This document shows positions 34,329 to 42,365 of a DNA stretch of 64,000 nt, piece by piece; position 1 is the stretch's first letter, and the number at the start of each line of letters is the position of its first letter. The notes below the pieces were generated by a model. The model did not search any database. It was not told the DNA's origin and saw only the letters and a program-made list of their open reading frames with translations. The DNA is taken from assembly GCA_028871475.1 (NCBI GenBank), contig JAGWMZ010000014.1:37885-101884 (forward strand), given 5' to 3'. Made by a program: the position numbers and the translations under genes. The stretch comes from Sphingomonadales bacterium (GTDB taxonomy: Bacteria; Pseudomonadota; Alphaproteobacteria; Sphingomonadales; Sphingomonadaceae).

Positions 34329-35981
34329 TCAGCGCGGCTCCGCATGGTAAAGGCCCACCACGGTGCCGACAAAGCCCCCGGCCCTGCTGGTGGTCAGCAG
34401 ATCGGCATCGACATCGGCATTGAGGTGATGTCGCTGGCCGCCCAGCGTGTAATCGCCGGTGATATGCGCGCCGTTGACATGCAGGCTCAGCGTGACAGGC
34501 AGATCCGAGGTGAGCGGCACGGAAGCCACCACCGTTTCAGCGTCGGATTTGTCGTGCGTGGTGAGCGCGATCACCTTTTTGCCGCCGATGCGGGTAACGC
34601 CCAGGAACAGCCATGAGCGATCGCTCTGCACCGCCGCCAGACCGGCGCGGGCGCCATCGCGATCGGGCTGGAAATGCAGCGTCGTGGAGATGGTCGCGAC
34701 TGCGTGCTGCAAGCGGCGACCGATGAAGGCAGGCGCGGTGCTGGTATCGCCCAGCGGGACAGTCGCATCCAGCTCCAGCGCCCCGGACTTGAGGTGATAG
34801 AAGGGCTTTTGCGGCGTGCGAATACCGATCCATGGCAGCGACAGCCTGCTGCCGTTGAACTCGTCCACATAGGAAAAATCGCCACTGGTCGGCAGGGCAG
34901 GCTTGGGCCCCGCGGGCAGGGCGGGCTTCTTCGCCACAAGCGGCACCGGCTTTCCGCTTTCCAGAATGGTGGGCCAGCCATCGTGCCATGTCACCGGCAG
35001 CAGGAAGGTCTCGCGCCCGATGATCGACTTGTCAGGGGCATAGGGGCGGATACCAAGGAAGGTTGCCCACCAGTCGCCATTCTGCGTCTGGATGAGATCG
35101 GCATGGCCGGTCGAGGTGACGGGATGCGGGCGATCGGGCGAGAGTTCGCGCTGGGTCAGAATGGGGTTCTTGTCCCACGGCAGATAGGGCCCGCGCAGAT
35201 CCTTCGAGCGGAAGACCACCTGCGAATGATTGTCCGCCGTGCCGCCTTCAGCCGCGGTCAGGTAATAGAAGCCATCCTTCTTGAAGAGATGCGGGCCCTC
35301 GATCCAGGACGGCTTCTTGGCAATATCGACGCCGCCATTGATGATCTGCGTGCTCTCGCCCACCATCTTGCCGTGGCGCCAGTCAAATTCCTGTAACCAG
35401 ATGGCACGGTGGCCGCTATAACGGGGCGGTTCATTGGGGGCGCGATTGTTGACGATATAGGCGTGGTCGCCCTCCCAGTAGATCGAGGGGTCGATCCCTT
35501 CAAAGGGCAGCCAGATGGGATCGGACCAGGGCCCTGCGGGGTTCTTGGCCGTGATGACGAAATTGCCTTTGCAGTCAACGCAGGTATTGACGATGTAAAA
35601 GGTGCCGTCGTGCCAGGAAATATCGGGCGCAAAGACCGCGCGCGAGGTGGTGAGATGGGAGAAATCAAGCTGGCCGGGCCGGTCGATGGCATTGCCGATC
35701 TGCACCCAGTTCACCATGTCCTTCGAATGAAAGATCGGCAGGCCGGGATAATGGGCGAAGGATGAGTTGACGAGGTAATAGTCGCTACCCACCCGCGTGA
35801 TCGAGGGATCGGGATAATAGCCAGCAAGGATGGGGTTGCGATAATCGCCCGCGGGCAGGGCCACGCGCTCCAGCGTCTTGCCCTCATAGCTGAAGCGATC
35901 AAACCGGGCAGGCGATGCCGATGCGCCCATGGGCAGCGCCAGCGCCAGTGCGGCCAGCATGGCGGATTTCATCATCGGCAT
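34329..35981 (-). CDS. GH43 beta-xylosidase / arabinofuranosidase
   Basis: A 550-residue secreted GH43 enzyme (signal peptide about 1-25). The five-bladed propeller shows the catalytic base Asp in YYPDPSI near residue 54, the pKa-modulating Asp in GIDPSIYWEGD near 160 and the acid Glu in SWIEGPHLF near 225. A C-terminal beta-sandwich (about 350-545) shapes the active site as in two-domain beta-xylosidases. The start at 35981 is chosen for GGAGTACAAGGG just upstream. A LacI-type operator lies 178 bp upstream, linking it to the xylan regulon. Activity is likely on xylo- or arabino-oligosaccharides. Confidence 0.9.
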   Translation of the reverse strand: MPMMKSAMLAALALALPMGASASPARFDRFSYEGKTLERVALPAGDYRNPILAGYYPDPSITRVGSDYYLVNSSFAHYPGLPIFHSKDMVNWVQIGNAIDRPGQLDFSHLTTSRAVFAPDISWHDGTFYIVNTCVDCKGNFVITAKNPAGPWSDPIWLPFEGIDPSIYWEGDHAYIVNNRAPNEPPRYSGHRAIWLQEFDWRHGKMVGESTQIINGGVDIAKKPSWIEGPHLFKKDGFYYLTAAEGGTADNHSQVVFRSKDLRGPYLPWDKNPILTQRELSPDRPHPVTSTGHADLIQTQNGDWWATFLGIRPYAPDKSIIGRETFLLPVTWHDGWPTILESGKPVPLVAKKPALPAGPKPALPTSGDFSYVDEFNGSRLSLPWIGIRTPQKPFYHLKSGALELDATVPLGDTSTAPAFIGRRLQHAVATISTTLHFQPDRDGARAGLAAVQSDRSWLFLGVTRIGGKKVIALTTHDKSDAETVVASVPLTSDLPVTLSLHVNGAHITGDYTLGGQRHHLNADVDADLLTTSRAGGFVGTVVGLYHAEPR

Positions 35982-36158
35982 CCCTTGTACTCCACATGAT
36001 AGGCTTAATGCAGCGCAACTTCGCGCCTTATTGTGCGGAAAGTGAAAACACCGACGTGCCCGATCGTAGCCCACCGCGAATTTTCCCGGCGCATCATGCG
36101 ATTGCCAGAGTCAGCGGTTGAGACGATCATGTGCGGGCCGTCGCGATCATGCCCTAGA

Positions 36159-36170
36159 GATAGCGCTCCC
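36159..36170. promoter_or_regulatory. LacI-type operator, GATAGCGCTCCC
   Basis: Matches the left half and core of GATAGCGCTATC at 15414, with a degenerate right half. It lies 178 bp upstream of GH43 on the minus strand. Confidence 0.5.
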
Positions 36171-36202
36171 ACGCACAGACGCAAGCCGCTAACGAAGAAC
36201 GA

Positions 36203-36538
36203 TCAGGCCGGGTGCTTGGCGGCGCCCATCTCGCCCACGCCGGTCAGCGTGAACCGCCCGGTGCCGGACAGGTCAATGTGCAGTTCCAATGTGCCGCTTG
36301 CGGCCTCGACGAAGCTGCGCAGGGTGGAGAGGTAAAGGTCGGTCTGGCGCTCGATCTTTACCACCGAGGGCTGCTTGATGCCGAGGCTCCTGGCGAACTG
36401 CTCCTGGCTGCGCTCGGCAAGCTTGCGCAGGGCCTTGAGCCCCTCAACCTCCCGGTCCAGTTCGGCCGCGCGTGCCTTGATGCGCTCCTGGCGATCCTTA
36501 CGAATGCGCGCCATCAGTTTTTCGTGGGAAACTGGCAT
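36203..36538 (-). CDS. XRE-family HTH protein, unpaired antitoxin-like
   Basis: A 111-residue protein with an N-terminal coiled helix (MARIRKDRQERIKARAAELDREVEGL), a Cro/C1-type helix-turn-helix (about 45-75: ERSQEQFARSLGIKQPSVVKIER) and a beta-rich end (GTLELHIDLSGTGRFTLT). This form is the antitoxin of RelE/HigB-type pairs, in which the toxin normally precedes it. No toxin frame is present upstream; instead two operator-like palindromes and an IS630 relic are found. The start is fixed by AAAGGAGG. It is probably an orphan antitoxin, or a solitary regulator. Confidence 0.8.
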   Translation of the reverse strand: MPVSHEKLMARIRKDRQERIKARAAELDREVEGLKALRKLAERSQEQFARSLGIKQPSVVKIERQTDLYLSTLRSFVEAASGTLELHIDLSGTGRFTLTGVGEMGAAKHPA

Positions 36539-36605
36539 AGTGCCCCTCCTTTGACCGTTTGGAGGTATTTGGCGAGCCGGGGCAGTAAATGCAGAGATAG
36601 ACCGC

Positions 36606-36670
36606 CTTCCCGCTCGGGAAGATTCTGCACCACCTGACGCTGAATTTACTGAATCTTCCCGAACGGGAAG
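36606..36670. promoter_or_regulatory. Paired palindromes upstream of the XRE gene
   Basis: CTTCCCGCTCGGGAAG (36606-36621) and CTTCCCGAACGGGAAG (36655-36670) are near-identical palindromes with centres 49 bp apart; with the flanking GATTC/GAATC the two units are also inverted copies of each other. They are strong candidates for autoregulatory XRE operators. Confidence 0.6.
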
Positions 36671-36673
36671 ACG

Positions 36674-36945
36674 ATGAGGAACGAGCGGCGGGCGCGGCGG
36701 CGCAACATTACACGGGCCGAAGCGCAACGAGCCAAGATTGTGTTGAAGGCGGCTCATGGAAAGAACAATTGCGAGATCGCCGCAGCGCTGGGTGTCACGC
36801 GACAGACAGTTCGGACATGGCGCTCGAGGAAAAGCCGGTCAGCGCCGCGCATTGGAGCACCCGCAGCATGGTCAGGACGGTGGGCATTTCCACCTCCGCG
36901 GTGCATCGTATCTGGCCCGCTTCGACACATCGCCTATCGGTCGTT
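36674..36945 (+). pseudogene. IS630-family transposase relic
   Basis: One frame gives the N-terminal helix-turn-helix ITRAEAQRAKIVLKAAHG, then EIAAALGVTRQTVRTWRSR. A second frame, shifted and after an apparent internal deletion, gives LEEKPVSAAHWSTRSMVRTVGISTSAVHRIW, which is the next conserved block of IS630 transposases. A third frame near 36930 (IGRCVDQHTLKECLALL) may be part of the catalytic domain. No intact protein is possible. Confidence 0.65.
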
Positions 36946-37048
36946 GTGTCGATCAGCACACACTCAAGGAGTGCCTCGCCCTCCTGCCCCCGACCCACCG
37001 CAAGCGGAGGGCACGCTGAGGCACGCATGGCCTGTAGCGCTTCATATC

Positions 37049-37103
37049 TGCATTTTTTTGTAGTAACATTCCGCTTGACGGTGCATTTTTTTGTTACTAC
37101 ATT
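37049..37103 (+). promoter_or_regulatory. brnTA promoter with twin 22-bp repeats of inverted core
   Basis: Two 22-bp copies start at 37049 and 37082 (33 bp apart, three helical turns). They are identical except that the core TAGTAA of the first is TTACTA, its reverse complement, in the second. TTGACG (37075-37080) and TACATT (37098-37103) with 17 bp between form the promoter, the -10 lying in the second copy. Likely operator for BrnA autorepression. Confidence 0.65.
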
Positions 37104-37109
37104 AATGCT

Positions 37110-37355
37110 ATGATAATCGTATGGGACGAGCCCAAGCGCCTTTCCAATCTCGACAAGCACGGTATCGATTTTGCGCATGTCACTGAGGATTTTTTCGCCT
37201 CGGCGCTCGTTGGTCCTGCAAAGGAAGGCCGTTGGTTCGCCATCGGCGAGATGAACGGCGTGATCGTGGTCATTTTTGCCTATCTGGGCACAGAGGACAT
37301 TTCGATCATCTCCGCCCGCCCCGCCAGCGTCAAGGAAAGGAGCCTGTTGCCATGA
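37110..37355 (+). CDS. brnT: BrnT-family toxin
   Basis: An 81-residue BrnT toxin: WDEPKRLSNLDKHGIDFAHV at the N-terminus and ISIISARPASVKERSLL at the end are the family hallmarks. BrnT has a RelE-like fold and cuts RNA to arrest translation. Toxin precedes antitoxin with a 4-base overlap, as usual for brnTA. The ATG at 37110 stands only 7 bases after the predicted -10, with no ribosome site, so the message may be leaderless. Confidence 0.9.
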   Translation: MIIVWDEPKRLSNLDKHGIDFAHVTEDFFASALVGPAKEGRWFAIGEMNGVIVVIFAYLGTEDISIISARPASVKERSLLP

Positions 37356-37627
37356 CCAAGACTCGATATACTCAAGCAGACATGGATGCCGTCACTGACA
37401 ATCCAGAGCTGACGGAGGCCGACATCGCGGCGGCGCGACCTTTTACCGAAGTTTTTCCGGAACTGGCAGCCAGCATGCGCGGGAAACGAGGAGCGCAGAA
37501 GACACCCACGAAGGTCAGCACCACGATACGCTTGTCGCCTGATGTCATCGCCTATTTCAAGCAGAACGGCGCTGGTTGGCAAGCGAGGATCGATGCGGCC
37601 TTAAAGGAATGGGTTGCGTCACACTAG
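37352..37627 (+). CDS. brnA: BrnA-family antitoxin
   Basis: A 91-residue BrnA antitoxin. The acidic N-terminal half ([28 protein letters not shown]) contacts the toxin; the C-terminal ribbon-helix-helix ([36 protein letters not shown]) binds the operator. The start at 37352 overlaps the brnT stop (ATGA). It neutralises BrnT and represses the shared promoter. Confidence 0.9.
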   Translation: MTKTRYTQADMDAVTDNPELTEADIAAARPFTEVFPELAASMRGKRGAQKTPTKVSTTIRLSPDVIAYFKQNGAGWQARIDAALKEWVASH

Positions 37628-37689
37628 CCAAAGCCGAAGGGCGTGGTGGTTTGCCTTCGGGTCGTGGCCCATCCATGCACGATGACCCG

Positions 37690-37875
37690 AAAACCTTCGT
37701 CACGGGCGCGATGGTCATTGCGCTGGACGAGCCGGTCGGAAGATTTCTCGCCATAGGCAGCCCCGGTCAGATTGCCGACCTCCATCTCCATCAGCCGCTC
37801 GGCAGCAAAAGAGATCATATCGCGCAAAATATCTGCGTCCGGGGCCTTTTGCAGGGGCATCATGGGATCGGTCAT
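37690..37875 (-). pseudogene. IS256-family transposase, N-terminal fragment
   Basis: About 60 codons match the start of IS256-type transposases: [30 protein letters not shown] and [17 protein letters not shown]. After that the expected domain is replaced by unrelated codons, so only the 5' end remains. It abuts the brnA stop and ends the small island. Confidence 0.7.
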
Positions 37876-38089
37876 CGGGCTTTCTCCAGGTTCGAGCGTT
37901 GCAACCCAAGCCTATCCGAAAATCACGGTGACCACCTTAGTCCCCAGCTACACCACGCCCTGAGGCACCATCTACGGCTCACGCGGAGACTGACGCCAGC
38001 AGATCCGCGCAACCTCATAGACATAAGCAAAGAGCGTCGCCGACCCACCACGACCGATGGCTAAACGCGGACCACCCGGACAAGGCGGT

Positions 38090-39172
38090 TCATTTCGCGG
38101 ATTTCGCAAAGATCAGGTGCTGGCTGAAAAAGGGCACCACCTCGTCCTGAAAGCGGAAGGCGACATGGCTGGTATGCGTGCCGTGATAAATCTCGAAATG
38201 ATTGGCCACGCCATAGCTGTCGAGCACGTCATGCAACCGGCCCGCATCGACCTTGAGCCCATCCTGATCACCCACGTCGATCGAGATGGCGGCATAGCGT
38301 TTCAGCTCGGCGATATATTGGTCGACGAAGGAGAGCGGCGCATTGGCGGCCCATTTGTGCAGCACGTCGCTCTGGACCTTGCCGTCTTTCACCGGCAGAT
38401 CGAGATAGAGCGGCGGGTTCTTCGGATCAGGCGACCAGGCCGCGGCCGAGGCCAGCGTCGCGCGCTGACCCCAGTCAAGCTTGGCGGAATCGGCCGGCGA
38501 GGTCATCGCCGCATAGGCCGCCATCGTCTGCGGGCTGATGTTGGCCTCACTGCGGGCGGACAGACAGCACGGGCTCATCATGTAAAGCGCGCCGAACACA
38601 TCGGCATGCTTCATGCCGATGCGGCTGGCGCCATAGCCACCCATGGAATGACCCGCCAGACCCCGGCTGCGACGGTCGGGGATGGTGCGGTAATGCGCGT
38701 CGATATAGGCGACGAGATCATGCGCGATGAAGGTTTCAAAGCGGCCCGTGGTGAGGGAATCGGAATACATCGAGCCATTGTGGACGGTCTTGCTGTCGGG
38801 AAAGACGAAGATCATGCCCTTGGCGCCATGGGCATAGGCCCCCTCGATCACCTGGGGCACATGGATTTCGCTGGTCCATTGGCGCGCGCCGATCGAATAG
38901 CCATGCAGCGCATAAACCACCGGGTAATGCTTCTGCTTGTCGCGGTCATAGTCAGGCGGCAGCACGACGATCACCTCGCGATCGGCGCTGTCACCTTCGA
39001 GCGAACCTTCGAGCGCGCGCGAATGGACGGTAATGGTCTCCACGCGCGTCTTGGGCGCGCCGGGCACCACGGCAGGCACTTCGGTGGCAACCTGGGCTGT
39101 GGCGGGGGCCGGCATCAAGCCCAGCGCCATCAGACCGAGGGGCAGGCTCAGCGACAAAAGACGAGACTTCAC
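38090..39172 (-). CDS. Secreted esterase (CE1/esterase D-type alpha/beta hydrolase)
   Basis: A 360-residue protein starting at a GTG (39172) behind AGGGAGAAGGA; the signal peptide ends near ATAQ. The putative-esterase (PF00756-type) fold shows YPVVYALHGYS near residue 85, the nucleophile elbow GLAGHSMGGYG near 180, an Asp in VGDQDGL and a His in YHGTHTSHVA. Such enzymes beside xylanase genes are commonly feruloyl or acetyl esterases. It is the last gene of the receptor-halogenase-GH8 operon, 14 bases after GH8. Confidence 0.82.
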   Translation of the reverse strand: MKSRLLSLSLPLGLMALGLMPAPATAQVATEVPAVVPGAPKTRVETITVHSRALEGSLEGDSADREVIVVLPPDYDRDKQKHYPVVYALHGYSIGARQWTSEIHVPQVIEGAYAHGAKGMIFVFPDSKTVHNGSMYSDSLTTGRFETFIAHDLVAYIDAHYRTIPDRRSRGLAGHSMGGYGASRIGMKHADVFGALYMMSPCCLSARSEANISPQTMAAYAAMTSPADSAKLDWGQRATLASAAAWSPDPKNPPLYLDLPVKDGKVQSDVLHKWAANAPLSFVDQYIAELKRYAAISIDVGDQDGLKVDAGRLHDVLDSYGVANHFEIYHGTHTSHVAFRFQDEVVPFFSQHLIFAKSAK

Positions 39173-39186
39173 GGTCCTTCTCCCTC

Positions 39187-40722
39187 TCAAGAATGCGTTT
39201 TGGCTTGCAGATGGGCCGGCATGATGACCCGGAATTCGCCGGTGAGATGCATCATGCTCATGAGATAGACCATACCGTCGAAATAGCGTTGCTCACCTGC
39301 TGGCGTGGGCATGTCCCACAGGGCCTTGAGGAAGGCACGGGAGGCATCGCCTGGCGTGCCGGCAAGGCCTGCCACGCCGGTGGCCGCCACCATGCCGGGC
39401 GAATGGCGGGTGGAGAGCGGCTTGCCATCGAGCGTGTAACGATCAGGGAAGGTGTTGATCCCCTGCCCCACAAGAAAACCCTGGATGGCATCGCTGAGCG
39501 CGCGCTGGCGCGGGTCCTTGTGCCACCAGCTGGAATCGACCGACCAGTTGCTCGCCGTGCGCCAACTGTCATAGCCGAAGGGATCGGGCTGGCCGTCAAA
39601 AGTCAGCATGGTGCTGGCATCGAAATAGCTGCGGTCAGGAGCAAGGCCGGTTTTCGGATTGGCCACCTTCACGAAGAAATCGCGGCTGACATCGGCGGCC
39701 TTGGCCCAAAAGGCGCGATCTTCCACCGGGCCCCAGCGCGACCACAGTTCGTAAAAGGCCGGCAGGTGATAGGAAGCATCCGTGCCCGGCACATTGGTTT
39801 CCGCTACAAAGCGGACCATCGCATGGCTCTCATCGACCATCGGCCCCACGCTTTGCGGGCGCGGTGCTCGCTTGGGGTAGACGGGCGGCCAAGGACGCCC
39901 CTGCGCCTTGGCTTCTGCCGCCTCTGCCCGGTTGTTGATGCTGGGCCAGGGCTCCTTGGGCTGGACAAAGGGTTTGTCGCCCGGATGGATGCGGAAAGGC
40001 GGCGTACCGGTCATCACCGCGCGGTGGCGCATGGCGCGCAAGATGCGGTCCGCCTCGGCGCGGTAATTGTAGATGCCCTTCCCATTGCCCCAGCGATTGG
40101 CGGCAAAATAAAGCGCCATGGCATAATATTGCTCACCATCAGGCGCAGCGCCCGTGCTGCGCGGCGTGCCGTCGGTGTTCATCGACCAGGCGAAATAGCC
40201 ATAGGAGGGATTGGCCGGATCGGTCACCTGCATATAGGTCTTCGACCAGTTCCACAGCGCGTCGAACTCGCGCTTGTGGCCCAGCTGCACGGCAATCATC
40301 ATGCCATAGCTCATGCCCTCGGTGCGCGCGTCATTGTTGGCCCAGTCGGTGATATAGGCCAGCGTGCCATTGGCATTGGCGCCCGTCTCGAAATAGACGC
40401 GCTGTTCCTGCCCGTCACCATGGAACAGCTGCTGGAAAATGGCATCGACACGGGCATGGGTCTGGGCCGGGGTCAGGCCAAGCTGCTCGACGAAGAGATT
40501 GCGGTAATGCCCGGTGTGATAGGCCCCCTGCCCATCGCCCGGATGGCGCGTTACGTCCCAGAGCGCCGCTTCCTCGTGATGCGCCATCGCCACGGCAGGC
40601 GGCGGCGTGGAGGCGGCGGTCACCTGCGCTGGTTGCTGAGCGCCAAGCGTGGTGGCCGCGCACAGGGCGATGGCAGGGACGAGAGCATAAGCGCCGCGCA
40701 GCGCGCGAGGTCCTGTAGGCAT
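39187..40722 (-). CDS. GH8 glycoside hydrolase, exo-oligoxylanase-like
   Basis: A 511-residue secreted GH8 enzyme of the (alpha/alpha)6 fold. TDWANNDARTEGMSYGMMIAVQLG near residue 125-148 carries the general acid Glu and YGYFAWSMN follows. Members include endoglucanases, chitosanases and reducing-end xylose-releasing exo-oligoxylanases; in a xylan locus with GH43, GH51 and GH3 the last is most likely, and the length (about 400 plus a tail) is compatible. The signal peptide begins at the ATG 40722. It is 28 bases after the halogenase-like gene. Confidence 0.87.
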   Translation of the reverse strand: MPTGPRALRGAYALVPAIALCAATTLGAQQPAQVTAASTPPPAVAMAHHEEAALWDVTRHPGDGQGAYHTGHYRNLFVEQLGLTPAQTHARVDAIFQQLFHGDGQEQRVYFETGANANGTLAYITDWANNDARTEGMSYGMMIAVQLGHKREFDALWNWSKTYMQVTDPANPSYGYFAWSMNTDGTPRSTGAAPDGEQYYAMALYFAANRWGNGKGIYNYRAEADRILRAMRHRAVMTGTPPFRIHPGDKPFVQPKEPWPSINNRAEAAEAKAQGRPWPPVYPKRAPRPQSVGPMVDESHAMVRFVAETNVPGTDASYHLPAFYELWSRWGPVEDRAFWAKAADVSRDFFVKVANPKTGLAPDRSYFDASTMLTFDGQPDPFGYDSWRTASNWSVDSSWWHKDPRQRALSDAIQGFLVGQGINTFPDRYTLDGKPLSTRHSPGMVAATGVAGLAGTPGDASRAFLKALWDMPTPAGEQRYFDGMVYLMSMMHLTGEFRVIMPAHLQAKTHS

Positions 40723-40750
40723 GATGACTCCTTGCGCGTTGCGCGAATGA

Positions 40751-42298
40751 TCAAACGGGCTGGAGCCCATATTCCTGGATTTTGTGGATGAGGTCTCTGT
40801 GTCTTGGGAGGCGCTGTCGCAGGTTTTCGGTGCGGGTTCGGTTTTCGCGCAAGCTTCGCTCGGCAAGGCGCTCGTCGGCGGTGAGGATGGCCGGGTCGAT
40901 CTCGGTGTGGAAGTCCATGCCGTAGAGGACATATTGGTAGCTGGCGGCGGGGAAGACCTCGTCGAGCCGGTCGAACTCGTCGTGGAACCATGGGCCCTGA
41001 TAGCGCCAGAGTTCGAGCAGCTCCTGCAGGCGCTGGGGGATGGTTTCGGGCAAGCGGTTGTCGCGCCAGAAGGCACTGTCCTCGCGTTTGGAGAGGACAT
41101 AGTGGAGCTTCAGAAAGTCGATGATGCGGCCCCAGCGGTAATGGGTCGCCTCGTTGAAACGCTTGGCCACGATGTCCATCACGCCGCGCGTGCGGGGCAT
41201 CTGCTCGGCAATCAGCTTGGCCGAAAGCTCGATGAGCACGATGGCCGAGGCCTCGAGCGGTTCGAGGAAACCGGCGGCCAGACCCACGGCCACGACGTTG
41301 CCCTTCCAGAAGGTCTCGCGGTGACCTGAACGGATGGTGATCTTGCGCACCGGCAGATCCTTGCCCGCCGGGCCCAGATAGGCGCGCAGCTCGCGCTCGG
41401 CCTCATCCTCGCTGATGTGGCGGCTGGAATAGACATGGCCCGTGCCCCGGCGCGTGGGCAGACCGATGTCCCAGATCCACCCGGAGCTTTGCGCGGTGGA
41501 GATGGTGTGCGTGGGCAGCGGGCTGTTCTCATCCTCATAGGGGATCTGCACGGCCAGCGCCGTGTCGCAGAACAGCACGTCCGAGCACTCGCGAAAGCCA
41601 ACGCCCATCGTCTGGCCCAGCAGCAGCGAGCGGAAGCCGGTGCAGTCGACGAAGAGATCGCCCGCAATCGTACCGGCGCGGTCGGTCTCGATGCTGGCGA
41701 TGTCGCCGTTTTCGGCGCGGTGGATCTGGCCGACATGGGCCAGCACATGGCGCACGCCCAGCGTCTCGCAGCAATGGCGCTGGAGGAAGGGGGCGAATTT
41801 GCCGGCATCGAGGTGATAGGCGTAATTGGCCGCGCCCTCATATTCGGGCGTGGTGATGGCCTTGGGCGCCAGGCCATTGTCGCAGATGACCCCCTGCGCG
41901 CAGACGGCATCGCAAAAACTGGTGTCACTCTTGCCGCTCAGCCAATGGGGGGCAAGGTTCACCTGCTCAAAGCCCTGGGGCAGCATGAGCGGGTGGTAAT
42001 AGGCGTCATCATCGGCGCCGGTGGTCCAGCGGGCGAATTTGGCGCCCTGCTTGAAGGCAGCATCACATTGCCGGAAGAACTCGGTCTCGGAGACGCCCAT
42101 CTTCTGCAAGGTGGAACGCAAGGTGGGCCATGTCCCCTCACCCACGCCGATGATGGGCGTATCGGGCGATTCCACCAGCGTGACGGAAAATGTCCCCGCC
42201 ATGATGCGCGCCTTGTGCCGCGCCGCAATAATGCCGGCGGCCAGCCAACCGGCCGTGCCCCCACCCACGATAACGACGCGTTCTACTCTGTCGGTCAT
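40751..42298 (-). CDS. Tryptophan-halogenase-like flavoprotein of the TonB-receptor locus
   Basis: A 515-residue flavin-dependent halogenase-family protein. FAD binding: VVIVGGGTAGWLAAG. VESPDTPIIGVGEGTWPT follows, a Lys in AAFKQGAKFARW is near the catalytic Lys position, and the hallmark tryptophan motif is GWIWDIGLPTRRG near 270, with Gly where classic halogenases have Pro (GWxWxIP). Such genes are repeatedly found beside TonB receptors of sugar loci in Caulobacterales, Sphingomonadales and Xanthomonadales, with no known substrate. It follows the receptor after a hairpin and precedes GH8. Halogenase activity is not established here. Confidence 0.87.
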   Translation of the reverse strand: MTDRVERVVIVGGGTAGWLAAGIIAARHKARIMAGTFSVTLVESPDTPIIGVGEGTWPTLRSTLQKMGVSETEFFRQCDAAFKQGAKFARWTTGADDDAYYHPLMLPQGFEQVNLAPHWLSGKSDTSFCDAVCAQGVICDNGLAPKAITTPEYEGAANYAYHLDAGKFAPFLQRHCCETLGVRHVLAHVGQIHRAENGDIASIETDRAGTIAGDLFVDCTGFRSLLLGQTMGVGFRECSDVLFCDTALAVQIPYEDENSPLPTHTISTAQSSGWIWDIGLPTRRGTGHVYSSRHISEDEAERELRAYLGPAGKDLPVRKITIRSGHRETFWKGNVVAVGLAAGFLEPLEASAIVLIELSAKLIAEQMPRTRGVMDIVAKRFNEATHYRWGRIIDFLKLHYVLSKREDSAFWRDNRLPETIPQRLQELLELWRYQGPWFHDEFDRLDEVFPAASYQYVLYGMDFHTEIDPAILTADERLAERSLRENRTRTENLRQRLPRHRDLIHKIQEYGLQPV

Positions 42299-42324
42299 GT
42301 CCTGCCTGCTGCTGCAAAGAGAAA

Positions 42325-42355
42325 GGGCAGGCCGGGAGGAAACCCCGGCCTGCCC
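42325..42355 (-). terminator. Hairpin between TonB receptor and halogenase genes
   Basis: GGGCAGGCCGGG (42325-42336) pairs perfectly with CCCGGCCTGCCC (42344-42355) over 7 bases. On the minus strand it is followed by TTTCTCTTTG. It sits 11 bp past the receptor stop, so it is a terminator or an attenuator that lets a fraction of transcription into the halogenase-GH8-esterase genes. Confidence 0.7.
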
Positions 42356-42365
42356 TCACAGCCTA

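Noticed and set aside
37876..38089. Further transposase fragment upstream of the IS256 remnant
   Set aside because: Short stretches look transposon-like but no block long enough to assign was found; left as unassigned intergenic sequence.
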